Counted from the stretch's first letter, positions 51,878 through 61,188 are shown. The stretch is DNA of 64,000 nucleotides from G965276675 sp965276675 (GCA_965276675.1 OZ255624.1:2604001-2668000); one strand, 5' to 3'. Notes: a model not told the origin generated them from the sequence alone. Numbers and translations: made by a program.

Positions 51878-54140
51878 AAACAAACAGAGGCGCTAATACC
51901 AGCGTTACGGTTGCGAGCAGCTTGATCAGCACATGCAACGAGGGCCCGGCGGTGTCCTTGAAGGGATCGCCTACGGTGTCGCCCACCACGGCGGCCTTGT
52001 GCGCCTCGGAGCGCTTGCCGCCATACTGGCCGGTCTCGATCCACTTCTTGGCGTTGTCCCACGCGCCGCCGCCATTGTTCATGAACATGGCCAGGAGAAT
52101 GCCCGAGATGGTGCCGACCATCAGTAGAGCCGCCACGGATTCAGCCCCGCTCAAGTTGATCGGAACGCCGCGCAACGTCGGCAGCACGGAGGTGTCCGCG
52201 TCGCGAACACTGAACGATGAGCTGAGATGCTGGAAGGTGAGACCTACCACCAGCGGCAACAGCACGGCCAATGCGCCGGGCAGAATCATCTGCTTGAGCG
52301 CTGCGCCGGTGACGATGCGCACGCAGCGGCCGTAGTCGGGCTTGGAGGTCCCGGCCATGATGCCAGGGTTCTCTTTAAACTGCGCGCGAACATCCTGAAT
52401 CACGTACTGCGCTGTGCGGCCAACGGCTTTGATCGCGAGAGACGAAAAGAGATAGGTCAACATGGCGCCAAGCAGCGCGCCGACAAAGACCGGCACGCTG
52501 GCCAGATTGACGTTGGTGAAGCTCCAGCTGGTCGTGAGTGCCTGGCCGTAGGTGGCGAAGCGCTGTGCGACAATATCGTGAATGCTCTCTAGGTACGCCG
52601 AAAAGAGCAGAAACGCCGCCAGCGAAGCCGAGCCGATGGCATAGCCTTTGGTGAGCGCCTTGGTGGTGTTGCCGGCGGCGTCCAGCTTGTCGGTCTTTTC
52701 ACGCACACTGTCCGGCTGGTTTGACATCTCGATGATGCCGCCCGCGTTGTCCGTGATGGGGCCGAAGGTGTCCATGGCCAGGATGTAGGCCGAGGACGAT
52801 AGCATGCCCATAGTCGCAATGGCGGTGCCGTAGATGCCCTTGGCGTAGTTGGAGACGGCTGCATCGGCCAGTCCACGTACGCCGAAGTAGTAGGAGAGCA
52901 GCAGCGCCGCACTGATGACCAGCACCGGCATGGCGGGCGTCTCCATGCCCACGGCAAGGCCGGTGATGATGTTCGTGGCCGGGCCGGTAAGCGAGGCTTC
53001 GGCAATCGACCGCACCGGGCGATAGCGCGTTTCGGTGTAGTACTCGGTAATGCGCACGAAGAGGAACGACGTGACGATGCCGACGATTCCCGAGCCGAGC
53101 AACCACCAGCGGCCGCCGAGCATAAAGTAGACGGCGACGGCGAAGCCGATTAAAGCAACAATCGAAGTGACATAATAGCCGCGGTTCAATGCGTGCATCG
53201 GGTCTTCATTCTCGCCGGAGTGCACGACGCTCACGCCGATTACCGAGGCGATGAGGTTGACGGCCTGGATCAGGAGCGGGAAGAGTATGCCCTTGATGCC
53301 GAATACCGGATAGAGCGCAGCGCCGAGGATCATGGCGCCGACGTTCTCTGCCGCCGTAGATTCGAAGATATCTGCGCCACGGCCGGCGCAGTCGCCAACA
53401 TTGTCGCCGACCAGGTCCGCGATCACGGCGGGGTTGCGCGGGTCGTCCTCGGGGATGCCGGCTTCCACTTTGCCGACCAGGTCCGCGCCGACGTCGGCCG
53501 CCTTGGTATAGATACCGCCGCCGAGTTGCGCGAAGAGGGCCACCAGCGAGGCGCCAAAGCCGAAGCCGACGAGCTCATAGGGCGTCTGTTGCGGGTGCTG
53601 AAAGCCGCCGAAGAGAATAAAGAGAATGCCGATGCCGAGAAGGGAAAGAGAGACTACCACCAAGCCGGTAACAGCGCCGCCCCGCAATGCGGTCCCGAGA
53701 GCGCGGCCCAGGCTGGTGCGGGCAGCGCTGGCAGTCCGGATATTAGCCCGGATCGAGACGAACATGCCGGTAAAGCCGGACAGTCCGGAGCAGATGGCCC
53801 CCACCAGGAAGCTGATGACGACTTTGTTTGCGAAGGGAGCCGTAAAGGGCGAGAGCCGGTAGCCGATAAAGAGCAGCACGGCAAGGACGGCGGCGATAAT
53901 GGCGATCCAGCCATATTGCCGCGACATAAAGGCCTCAGCCCCCTCACGAATGGCATTCGAGATGGCCTGCATCTCGACCGTACCATTGTCCGCGCTGAGC
54001 ACGGAGCGGGCAAAGAGAAGGGCAGCGACCAGCCCGAGTACGCCAATGGCGAGAGCTATCCACAGAAAATTACTGCCATACGCGGGATTGGCCATGGGGG
54101 CGGCTTGCCAGTACATGGCCAAGGGAGCGGCACTCAGCAT
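51876..54140 (-). CDS. hppA: Membrane-bound H+-translocating pyrophosphatase, K+-independent type
   Basis: The 754-residue integral membrane enzyme hydrolyses pyrophosphate and pumps protons. The catalytic loop DVGADLVGKVEAGIPEDDPRNPAVIADLVGDNVGDCAGRGADIFES is intact, as are late motifs (GDTVGDPFKDTAGPSLHVLIKL). The discriminating position reads GNTTKAL (Lys after GNTT), which in characterised pumps marks K+-independent, H+-pumping enzymes, whereas GNTTAA marks K+-dependent ones. The alternative start Met16 would remove the first few residues only. It is transcribed alone and convergent with the small exported protein. Confidence 0.95.
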   Translation of the reverse strand: MLSAAPLAMYWQAAPMANPAYGSNFLWIALAIGVLGLVAALLFARSVLSADNGTVEMQAISNAIREGAEAFMSRQYGWIAIIAAVLAVLLFIGYRLSPFTAPFANKVVISFLVGAICSGLSGFTGMFVSIRANIRTASAARTSLGRALGTALRGGAVTGLVVVSLSLLGIGILFILFGGFQHPQQTPYELVGFGFGASLVALFAQLGGGIYTKAADVGADLVGKVEAGIPEDDPRNPAVIADLVGDNVGDCAGRGADIFESTAAENVGAMILGAALYPVFGIKGILFPLLIQAVNLIASVIGVSVVHSGENEDPMHALNRGYYVTSIVALIGFAVAVYFMLGGRWWLLGSGIVGIVTSFLFVRITEYYTETRYRPVRSIAEASLTGPATNIITGLAVGMETPAMPVLVISAALLLSYYFGVRGLADAAVSNYAKGIYGTAIATMGMLSSSAYILAMDTFGPITDNAGGIIEMSNQPDSVREKTDKLDAAGNTTKALTKGYAIGSASLAAFLLFSAYLESIHDIVAQRFATYGQALTTSWSFTNVNLASVPVFVGALLGAMLTYLFSSLAIKAVGRTAQYVIQDVRAQFKENPGIMAGTSKPDYGRCVRIVTGAALKQMILPGALAVLLPLVVGLTFQHLSSSFSVRDADTSVLPTLRGVPINLSGAESVAALLMVGTISGILLAMFMNNGGGAWDNAKKWIETGQYGGKRSEAHKAAVVGDTVGDPFKDTAGPSLHVLIKLLATVTLVLAPLFV

Positions 54141-54431
54141 TTCTACATCCTCCGGTGATGCGGAATAACAATGCAGTGGTACGTGCCCCTCGAGATGTCG
54201 CAGGAGCGGTGCTGAAGAAGGCGGGTTTTGGAAACGGCTGATTAAAGCATGCTGAGAAAAAGATGGTCAATTGCTGCACCATTGCTGGCGCCCATTTCAT
54301 CGAGTGGCCACGTCCCGAATTGGTAGATCAAGCAGATCAATTAGATTAGCGCGCTTACGATATTCACGCTGCGCAGTTGTCGAACATCGCGATACAATCG
54401 CAGGTCGTTTCCTATTGCAACAGAGACAGAG

Positions 54432-56612
54432 GTGCGTGTGGCTAAGGTAGCAGCGGAAGCTCGCAGGGAAGGCAAACTCAAAGAGTTTGCCGGATTGGAT
54501 GCTGGGGAGCTAATCGAGATGTACCGGCTGATGTACATGTCGCGTCGTCTTGATGACCGCGAGATACTATTGAAGCGTCAGCAAAAGATCTTCTTTCAGA
54601 TCTCTGGCGCGGGGCATGAGGCATTCCTCGTGGCTGCTGCCAAAGCATTGCGTCCCGGGTACGACTGGTTTTATCCCTACTATCGCGACCGCGCCCTCTG
54701 CCTTGCGCTCGGCAACACCGCCGAGGAGCAGTTGCTGCAGGCGGTCGGAGCGGCCGACGATCCAGCGAGCGGTGGGCGTCAGATGCCGTCGCACTGGGGA
54801 AACCGCCGGCTGAATATCGTCTCCCAATCCTCATCCGTTGCCACTCAGTGCCTGCAAGCTGTGGGATGTGCGGAGGCGGGGCGATACTTTGCCCGGCATC
54901 CCGAGGCGGCCGAGCGGCACGAGGGTGACTACCGCGCCTTCCGCGAGGTGCAGTTCCACGGCGACGAGGTGACGTATGTCTCGATTGGTGAGGGCTCGAC
55001 CAGCCAGGGAGAGTTCTGGGAGGCGCTGAGTTCGGCCTCGAATGAAAAGCTGCCGGTATTGTTTGTGATCGAGGACAACGGCTATGCCATCTCGACGCCA
55101 GTCGAGGTAAACACGCCCGGTGGAAACATCTCGAAGCTGGTAGCGAACTTCCCGAATTTTTTCTTCGCGGAGGTGGATGGAACCGATCCGGTTGAGAGCT
55201 ACGCTGCCTTCAAGCAGGCGGTGGAGCACTGCCGGTCCGGAGCCGGTCCGGCGTTCGTGCACGGGCATGTGATCCGTCCCTACTCGCACTCGCTTTCAGA
55301 CGATGAGAAGCTCTACCGCCCAGCCGCGGAGCTTCAGGCCGATGCTCTGCGCGATCCTTTGCCGCGGATGCAGATGCGCCTTCTGCGCGAGGGCATCCTG
55401 GATGAAGAGGGCATCACACGCCTGGAAAAATTGGTGGATGACGAGGTTGCAGCCGCAACGGAGCGTGTGCTGCGTGCTCCGCTGCCGGGCACGGATACGA
55501 TCTACCGGAACGTCTACTCCGAGGACCTGAACCCAACTCAACCGCTGGGACAGGGTGAGCCGCAGGGAAGCGCGGGTGCGCCAGAACGCACCATGGCAGA
55601 CCTGATCAACGCCTGCCTAAAAGACGAGATGCGCCGCGACCCGCGCGTCGTGATGTTTGGCGAAGACATCGCAGATTGCAGCCGCAAGGTGAACCTCCAG
55701 GAAGGCACCGTGAAGGGCAAAGGCGGAGTCTTCAAGCTGACCTCCGGCCTGCAGTGCGAGTACGGTAGCGACCGCGTCTTCAACTCGCCCTTGGCGGAGG
55801 CGAACATCGTCGGCCGCGCGGTGGGCATGGCCACCCGTGGACTGAAGCCAGTGGTAGAGATACAGTTCTTCGACTACATTTGGCCGGCGATGCACCAGCT
55901 GCGCAACGAGCTGAGCCTGATGCGCTGGCGCTCGGACGGCAACTTCGCTTCACCGGCTGTGGTCCGCGTGGCGATTGGCGGTTATCTGACGGGTGGCTCG
56001 GTCTACCACTCACAGAGCGGCGAGAGCATTTTTACGCACACACCGGGCGTGCGGGTGGTCTTTCCATCGAATGCTCTTGACGCAAATGGCCTGATGCGGA
56101 CGGCCATCCGTTGCGACGACCCGGTCATGTTTCTTGAGCACAAGCGGCTTTACCGCGAGACCTTTGGGCGGGCTCCCTACCCCGGGCCGGAGTACGCGAT
56201 CCCGTTCGGCAAGGCGAAGAAGGTGCGCGAAGGCAAGGACGTCACTCTGGTTACCTATGGAGCCGTCGTCCCGCGAGCGCTCCAAGCAGCGCAGCGGGCC
56301 AGCCGCGAGCTGGGTGTTGAGGTGGAAGTTCTTGATCTGCGGACACTGAGTCCCTATGACTGGGAGGCCATCGCAGAGTCGGTGCGCAAGACCAGCCGGG
56401 TGATCGTCGCGCATGAAGATATGCTGAGCTGGGGCTATGGCGCGGAGATCGCGGCCCGCATCGCGGATGAGCTCTTTGACGAACTCGATGCCCCAGTCAA
56501 GCGCGTAGCCGCGACAGACACCTTTGTGGGGTATCAGCCACTTCTGGAGGACGCCATCCTGCCGCAGCCAAAAAATATCTTTTCTGCAATTTCAGCCCTA
56601 ATGGAATTCTGA
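54432..56612 (+). CDS. Fused 2-oxo acid dehydrogenase E1 (alpha+beta), branched-chain-type
   Basis: The 726-residue protein joins E1-alpha and E1-beta. The alpha half (about 20-370) has the ThDP motif IGEGSTSQGEFWEAL...EDNGYAIS (with GEG instead of GDG), and the beta half (about 390-726) has MFGEDIAD, the FDYIWPAMHQLRNE region and the C-terminal transketolase domain ending LLEDAILPQPKNIFSAISAL. Similar fusions occur in Bacteroidota and Acidobacteriota. The E2 and E3 genes are not adjacent. The substrate is probably branched-chain 2-oxo acids, but pyruvate is not excluded. The start is GTG. A hairpin with six U follows. Confidence 0.9.
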   Translation: MRVAKVAAEARREGKLKEFAGLDAGELIEMYRLMYMSRRLDDREILLKRQQKIFFQISGAGHEAFLVAAAKALRPGYDWFYPYYRDRALCLALGNTAEEQLLQAVGAADDPASGGRQMPSHWGNRRLNIVSQSSSVATQCLQAVGCAEAGRYFARHPEAAERHEGDYRAFREVQFHGDEVTYVSIGEGSTSQGEFWEALSSASNEKLPVLFVIEDNGYAISTPVEVNTPGGNISKLVANFPNFFFAEVDGTDPVESYAAFKQAVEHCRSGAGPAFVHGHVIRPYSHSLSDDEKLYRPAAELQADALRDPLPRMQMRLLREGILDEEGITRLEKLVDDEVAAATERVLRAPLPGTDTIYRNVYSEDLNPTQPLGQGEPQGSAGAPERTMADLINACLKDEMRRDPRVVMFGEDIADCSRKVNLQEGTVKGKGGVFKLTSGLQCEYGSDRVFNSPLAEANIVGRAVGMATRGLKPVVEIQFFDYIWPAMHQLRNELSLMRWRSDGNFASPAVVRVAIGGYLTGGSVYHSQSGESIFTHTPGVRVVFPSNALDANGLMRTAIRCDDPVMFLEHKRLYRETFGRAPYPGPEYAIPFGKAKKVREGKDVTLVTYGAVVPRALQAAQRASRELGVEVEVLDLRTLSPYDWEAIAESVRKTSRVIVAHEDMLSWGYGAEIAARIADELFDELDAPVKRVAATDTFVGYQPLLEDAILPQPKNIFSAISALMEF

Positions 56613-56671
56613 AAGCGGTCGATAAACACTTCAGACGCGAAGTACCTCCAGGGCAGATGGACATTGCCATC

Positions 56672-56707
56672 GGGCTGCATTGCGGTACGAACGCAGCCCT
56701 CTTTTTT
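56672..56707 (+). terminator. Intrinsic terminator after the fused E1 gene
   Basis: The arms GGGCTGC (56672-56678) and GCAGCCC (56693-56699) enclose a 14-base loop and are followed by TC and a T6 tract (56702-56707). It lies about 60 bases after the E1 stop and before the DUF1501 gene, so those two genes are probably separate units. Confidence 0.82.
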
Positions 56708-56766
56708 AGCCCTCAGGAGCAACTTCGCCGTTCGAGCTGCGTTTGACTGAGCAGGAGTTTAGTTAC

Positions 56767-58011
56767 ATGGCAATCACGCGGCGAGCATTCATGAAGGGCG
56801 GGGCATTGGCCCTGGTAGGCACGTCCACCATTCCCAGTTTTTTGACCCGGTCGGTACTGGCGCAGGCGACTACAGCTCAGGCTGAGGGTAAGAAGCTGGT
56901 CGTGATCTTCCAGCGCGGCGCGGCGGACGGCCTGAATATCGTCGTACCGTTTGCCGAAAGCTCGTACTACGGGATGCGGCCAACCATCGCCATCCCACAA
57001 AACCAGGTCATCGACCTGAACGGATTTTTTGGTCTGCACCCGGCCATGGGAGCGCTCAAACCTCTCTATGACGGCGGCCACCTCGCCATCGTGCACGCAG
57101 CTGGGTCGCCGGACACCACACGGTCACACTTCGACGCACAGGACTACATGGAAAGCGGCACGCCGGGGGTTAAGTCGACCACCGATGGCTGGCTGAACCG
57201 CGCATTGCAGGCTGAAGACCTCCGGCGAACAGCCAACGCCACGGCCTTCCGCGCGATCGCCATGGGGTCCGAGATACCGCGGACGCTTGAGGGCAGGATT
57301 CCCGCCGTGGCCCTAGGCAATGTGCAAGACTTCTCCGTGGGCGGGCGGACGCCGACTCCAGTGAGCCAGGGCTTTGAGTCCATGTACGACAGCACCGTCA
57401 ACAGCGTGCTCCACGGCACCGGAACCGAGACCTTTGAAGCGGTGAAGATGCTGAAAGCGACAGATCCGGCGCACTACGTTCCGGCTGCCGGGGCCAATTA
57501 CCCCAAAGGCGCCTTTGGCACCAGCATGCGGCAGATTGCCCAGCTACTCAAGGCCAACCTTGGGGTCGAGGCGGCCTTTGCGGACATCGGCGGCTGGGAC
57601 ACACACCAGAATCAGGGCGCGGTCAACGGGCAGCTAGCGGGTCGGCTGAGAGAGTTCAGCGAGGGGCTGGCCGCCTTCTGGACCGATATGGGGAGTCAGG
57701 CGGGCGAGATCGTGCTGGTGACCATGTCGGAGTTCGGCCGGACCGCTCACCAGAACGGCACCGGGGGCACCGATCACGGTCACGCCAACGTAATGTTCGT
57801 GCTGGGTGGACCGGTACGGGGTGGCAAGGTCTATGGCCGCTGGCCGGGATTGAAGCCAGAGCAGTTGAACGAAGGCCGCGATCTTGCCGTAACAACAGAC
57901 TTCCGGCAAGTGCTCGGCGAGGCCGCCTTCAAGACACTGGGAGCGCGCAATCTGGACGCCGTCTTTCCCGGAGCGCAGCTGCGACAGCAGCAGTTTCTAA
58001 ACCTGATCTAG
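56767..58011 (+). CDS. DUF1501 protein with Tat signal peptide
   Basis: The 414-residue protein begins with a twin-arginine signal (ITRRAFMKGGALALVGTSTIPSFL), so it is exported folded. The core has KLVVIFQRGAADGLNIVVP, HAAGSPDTTRSHFDAQDYME and EIVLVTMSEFGRTAHQNGTGGTDHGHANVMFVLGG, all typical of DUF1501 (sulfatase-fold-like) proteins, which are often paired with DUF1800 proteins; no DUF1800 gene is adjacent. The ATG at 56767 has a CAGGAGT site upstream. Confidence 0.9.
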   Translation: MAITRRAFMKGGALALVGTSTIPSFLTRSVLAQATTAQAEGKKLVVIFQRGAADGLNIVVPFAESSYYGMRPTIAIPQNQVIDLNGFFGLHPAMGALKPLYDGGHLAIVHAAGSPDTTRSHFDAQDYMESGTPGVKSTTDGWLNRALQAEDLRRTANATAFRAIAMGSEIPRTLEGRIPAVALGNVQDFSVGGRTPTPVSQGFESMYDSTVNSVLHGTGTETFEAVKMLKATDPAHYVPAAGANYPKGAFGTSMRQIAQLLKANLGVEAAFADIGGWDTHQNQGAVNGQLAGRLREFSEGLAAFWTDMGSQAGEIVLVTMSEFGRTAHQNGTGGTDHGHANVMFVLGGPVRGGKVYGRWPGLKPEQLNEGRDLAVTTDFRQVLGEAAFKTLGARNLDAVFPGAQLRQQQFLNLI

Positions 58012-58035
58012 CCACGGATCTTCGGGTCCACAGCT

Positions 58036-58473
58036 CTAGCGTGACACCTTTGCGCGCATTGGGCTGCTTCCACGTCCAAAAAGGTCATCAACCGCCAGCA
58101 GGCCAGGCCCGGTGCTGATGAGCATGAAGGCTATAGCGAAGAGGGCTAGAGGGTATTCATAACCGCCCTGGCCGGTCAGTCCATGGTGAAAATGGACCTT
58201 GAGGATCGCCACCGCCATGTCAACGGCGCAGGCAAGCGCGGCTAGGCGTGTCAGCAGGCCGAGAATCAGCAGGATGCCGCCGAAAAACTCCGTAAAGGCC
58301 GCAACGTAGCCCAGCCACGCCGGCAGGCCCAGGTGGGCAACGGTGTGCGTAAAGTTGTAAAGAGCCCCACGCGGGATGATCTTGACGTACCCATGCGCAA
58401 GCATGATGACGCCCAGAACGAGGCGAAGGACGAGTGACCCAAAGGGTTGCAGGCGATCCAGAAAAGAAAACAT
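58036..58473 (-). CDS. DoxX family membrane protein
   Basis: The 145-residue protein has four membrane helices: LVLRLVLGVIMLAHGYVKI, WLGYVAAFTEFFGGILLILGLLTRLAALACAVDMAVAIL and FAIAFMLISTGPGLLAVD. This is the DoxX/SURF4-like layout with the GLLTRLAAL motif. Met at 58473 is chosen over upstream in-frame codons because it directly precedes the first helix. Function in this family is mostly unclear (quinone-related redox or sulfur metabolism in some). It is the last gene of a short run with the hydrolase and zinc-ribbon genes. Confidence 0.85.
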   Translation of the reverse strand: MFSFLDRLQPFGSLVLRLVLGVIMLAHGYVKIIPRGALYNFTHTVAHLGLPAWLGYVAAFTEFFGGILLILGLLTRLAALACAVDMAVAILKVHFHHGLTGQGGYEYPLALFAIAFMLISTGPGLLAVDDLFGRGSSPMRAKVSR

Positions 58474-58557
58474 AACCAAACCATACCAGCGGAGGACGGA
58501 CTGGCCATCCAGGCAAACGCGCTGCGCGCAAAAGCAAAACAAAGACAAGCGCTGCGT

Positions 58558-59481
58558 TCAGTGTGCGGCGGCAAGAAAGGACTGTAGGACAGCTTTGACC
58601 TGTGGACCGGCGAGCGGTGCGTTAGTCGATGGACTGTGGATGACGGTCTTGGGTTCGGCTGCTTCCTCTGCGTACGGAACCGGCACGGCCGTCGCCGGAG
58701 TCGCGATGAAGAGCTTGCGCGCGTGCAGCTCACGGAGCACCGGGCCGGGATCGAAGCGATCGTGCGCGAGGAAACGGAGCGGCAAGAGGTTGGCGCGGGG
58801 ATTGCTCTGGAGTAGTCCTAATACAGGCGGTTGCGGATTGATCAAGATGACGGCGGGAATAGCGGGCGTACGAGCGGCAAGTTCCGCAGCCACAGAAGCG
58901 CCCAATCCCGTGCCGCATACACCTATAACTCCCGGGCTGAGATGGCGCGTTTCTGATAGGTACCGCAGTGCGGCGGTTGCGTCCTCGGTGACGCTCCGCT
59001 CGGAGGGATGCAACCAAACGCTTCGGCCAAAACCCCGGTAATCGAAGGCAAAGACGTTTACGCCGAGTGCGTGCAGCGCTCGGAGATCCTCAAGGGTGTT
59101 AGATAGCAAGCCGCTTGCTCCATGAAGGTAGAGGACAGTGGCGGGCGATGCTGATGCGTTCGAAGCCGCTGGTATCCACCAGCCATCGAGCTGGAGTTGG
59201 CCGGTATCGGTGGCATCGAAGCGAACCTCCTCAAAGACGATCCCGGAAGAGGCCGGCGTGGCGGTGATGGTGCTAGATGGATGAAAAATAAGCTGCCACT
59301 GTCCCTGCCAGACCAGCAGCGTGAGACATCCGTATCCCAGCAGCACGGCCGATAGCAGCATGCCGGCCACCGCCGCGAGCACCCAATAGCGATTGACCAG
59401 CGGGTTCTGTGGACTAAGCGGGTCTGGATTGAGGGGGTTTGGGTAAGGACGGGCGACGGGTGGGCGGGGCTTGCTGGGCAT
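58558..59481 (-). CDS. Membrane-anchored alpha/beta hydrolase-fold protein, probable pseudoenzyme
   Basis: The 307-residue protein has one N-terminal membrane helix (WVLAAVAGMLLSAVLLGYG), then an alpha/beta hydrolase core (VLYLHGASGLLSNTLEDL, VFAFDYRGFGRSVW). The nucleophile elbow reads GVCGTGLGASVAAEL, so Gly replaces the catalytic Ser of GxSxG. The expected acid and histidine loops (IATPATAVPVPYAEEAAEPK, HSPSTNAP) also lack the normal D and GGH pattern. I infer a non-catalytic binding or scaffold protein. The N terminus is Pro-rich and cytoplasmic. Confidence 0.8.
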   Translation of the reverse strand: MPSKPRPPVARPYPNPLNPDPLSPQNPLVNRYWVLAAVAGMLLSAVLLGYGCLTLLVWQGQWQLIFHPSSTITATPASSGIVFEEVRFDATDTGQLQLDGWWIPAASNASASPATVLYLHGASGLLSNTLEDLRALHALGVNVFAFDYRGFGRSVWLHPSERSVTEDATAALRYLSETRHLSPGVIGVCGTGLGASVAAELAARTPAIPAVILINPQPPVLGLLQSNPRANLLPLRFLAHDRFDPGPVLRELHARKLFIATPATAVPVPYAEEAAEPKTVIHSPSTNAPLAGPQVKAVLQSFLAAAH

Positions 59482-59514
59482 AGGGTGCGTGCTTGAAAGG
59501 ACGTAAGGATCAGT

Positions 59515-59685
59515 TCAGCCGAAGGCGAGCTCGTCGGCGGATTCCAGCGGCGTTCCGCAACTGCGGCAGATCACCGCCGAGCAATCCCCGCAGGTAAGCG
59601 GATCACTCACGGGACGCGCGCACACGGGGCACCACATGCCGGAGGCGGCTTCCGCTGACGGCGTGGGCTCGAGCGATTCTTCCAT
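59515..59685 (-). CDS. Small zinc-ribbon-like protein
   Basis: This 56-residue gene was found by direct translation of the gap before the hydrolase gene. The product has three Cys pairs in 25 residues: CPVC, CGDC and CRSC (MWCPVCARPVSDPLTCGDCSAVICRSC region), after an acidic N terminus (MEESLEPTPSAEAASG). The pattern indicates zinc binding, similar to small zinc-ribbon proteins. It ends 33 bases before the hydrolase start and is likely in the same transcript. Function unknown. Confidence 0.72.
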   Translation of the reverse strand: MEESLEPTPSAEAASGMWCPVCARPVSDPLTCGDCSAVICRSCGTPLESADELAFG

Positions 59686-59841
59686 CTCTTGAGCCTAGCA
59701 GGGAGCGTCGGTTGCAGGTAGTTTCCAGATCTTTTTCTCATGACCTTGCCGAAACAGATGGAGGCGACCGATCATCTATGGAGGGCGATTCAAAGAGAGA
59801 GCGTGACGAAAGTTGGCGACAGGTGGGAGTAAGGAAACAGC

Positions 59842-60156
59842 ATGGCTGAATTCGTGAGATTGTGCGAGGCAGCGGAACTGCCAGAAGAGGGTGCCGCAAA
59901 GGAGTTCGCGGCTGGCGACAGGGTTCTGTGCGTGGCACGGGTGAATGGGCAGATCTCAGCGATGGACAACGAGTGTCCGCACCACGGCGGTCCGCTGGCT
60001 GAAGGTACCATCGAGGAGGGCAAGATGGTCTGCCCCTGGCACGCCTGGGCCTTTGACCTGCATACGGGTGAATCGACGCATAGCCCGCAGTCCAGGGTAG
60101 AGGTATACGAGATCAAGGTGAACGGCGACACCGTCTACGCAAAGGTGGGTGAATGA
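59842..60156 (+). CDS. Rieske [2Fe-2S] protein (NirD/ferredoxin-like)
   Basis: The 104-residue protein is a single Rieske domain with the cluster ligands CPHHGGPL and CPWHAWAFD. It resembles the small ferredoxins of dioxygenase systems and the NirD subunit of nitrite reductase. There is no dioxygenase or nitrite reductase gene nearby. The stop overlaps the DUF5076 start by four bases, so the two are co-translated. Confidence 0.92.
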   Translation: MAEFVRLCEAAELPEEGAAKEFAAGDRVLCVARVNGQISAMDNECPHHGGPLAEGTIEEGKMVCPWHAWAFDLHTGESTHSPQSRVEVYEIKVNGDTVYAKVGE

Positions 60157-60449
60157 GCGAGAGAAATCAGCTGGCGATTCCGCCGCTGGCGAAATCCGAT
60201 GCAAAGTCATTTGAGTTGATCCGCGCCTGGGTTGCGCAGGGCGACCTGCATGTAAGCCTGGAGTTGGGCGGCTGGGAAGACCCGGTGGCCTGGGGCGTTG
60301 TGCTGGCGGATGTTCTCCGCCACGTGGCGAACTTCTATCAGCAGAAGAAAGGCCTGGACCCGGAGGAGACAGCTGCCCGCGTCAAGGCGGCATTCGATGC
60401 AGAACTGGAGTCGCCCACGGACGAGCCGGAGGGCGGCCTGGTGCAGTAA
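60153..60449 (+). CDS. DUF5076 protein
   Basis: The 98-residue protein matches DUF5076: AKSFELIRAWVAQGDLHVSLELGGWEDPVAWGVVLADVLRHVANFY, followed by an acidic tail. Function is unknown. The coupled start with the Rieske gene suggests a joint role, perhaps a partner of the ferredoxin. Confidence 0.82.
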   Translation: MSERNQLAIPPLAKSDAKSFELIRAWVAQGDLHVSLELGGWEDPVAWGVVLADVLRHVANFYQQKKGLDPEETAARVKAAFDAELESPTDEPEGGLVQ

Positions 60450-60573
60450 CTACTTCGCAGCGGCTTACAGATGCTTTGAAGATGGAAACGGTATATGACA
60501 TTTGCCGGTACAACGAGAGAAGAGCGAAAGAAGCTCCGCGCGGCCGGGTTAGAGCCGGTTGTGCGCTTGACTT

Positions 60574-61134
60574 TTAGCTGATCTCTACCGTGGCAGCCTT
60601 GATCCACATTCGCAATCCAAACTCAAAGCTGCTGAACGGCTTTCGTTCCCCGAATACCCGCGCCGCTTCTAATGCTGTCATACCGTGCAGAAACGCCCAT
60701 AACGTTACTGCTGCCTCAGGGGCTCTTTCCTCACCATAGATGCCGCCAACCTGTCCTAGTACAAACCGCCATAACTCTACATGCGCTGCGTTAGTTTCTC
60801 CTTCCGTAGTGGAAGGCGTCATCATAAGGGCAAATACCTGTGGCTCTTCCCGCGCAAATCGCACATAGGCTCGCGCGATGCTTCGAATCGCCTGCTCAGG
60901 CGACTTCCTTCCTGCTGCTTTGTGAAGCACTCCCTGCAGGCGGCGAAGACTCTCTTCGGCAAGAGCAGCTTGGAGAGCGGCGCGGTCCGCAAAGTATCGG
61001 TACAACGCGTTTGGAGCCAGGCCCAAGGTCGCAGCCACGCTCCGTAGCGAAAGCCCGTTGATGCCATCTCGCGATACCTGGTCCATGGCAGTCGCAAGGA
61101 TTGTCTGTCGATCCGTCTTGGATGGATATGGCAT
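60574..61134 (-). CDS. TetR-family transcriptional regulator
   Basis: The 186-residue protein has an N-terminal helix-turn-helix (MDQVSRDGINGLSLRSVAATLGLAPNALYRYFADRAALQAAL) and a C-terminal TetR_C-like ligand domain (WAFLHGMTALEAARVFGE). The ATG at 61134 (MPYPSKTDRQ) is chosen over a frame open from 61188, which would run through the palindromes. It is divergent from the SDR gene, and the gap contains two palindromes, one overlapping this start region; autoregulation is likely. Confidence 0.86.
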   Translation of the reverse strand: MPYPSKTDRQTILATAMDQVSRDGINGLSLRSVAATLGLAPNALYRYFADRAALQAALAEESLRRLQGVLHKAAGRKSPEQAIRSIARAYVRFAREEPQVFALMMTPSTTEGETNAAHVELWRFVLGQVGGIYGEERAPEAAVTLWAFLHGMTALEAARVFGERKPFSSFEFGLRMWIKAATVEIS

Positions 61135-61173
61135 ATGAGAACACTGTACATCTTGACGCCCGGCCCCTTGTAG

Positions 61174-61188
61174 ATGTACGGTGTACAT
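61174..61188. promoter_or_regulatory. Palindrome 1 in the TetR/SDR gap
   Basis: ATGTAC (61174-61179) and GTACAT (61183-61188) are perfectly complementary around GGT. A further GTACAT copy is at 61146-61151. The repeat lies in the 101-base gap between the divergent TetR and SDR genes. Confidence 0.55.

Noticed and set aside
53193..54158. Long open frame on the plus strand opposite hppA (321 codons)
   Set aside because: It is antisense to the well-conserved pyrophosphatase; its product is a low-complexity Asp/Glu/Lys/Arg mix typical of shadow frames in GC-rich DNA.
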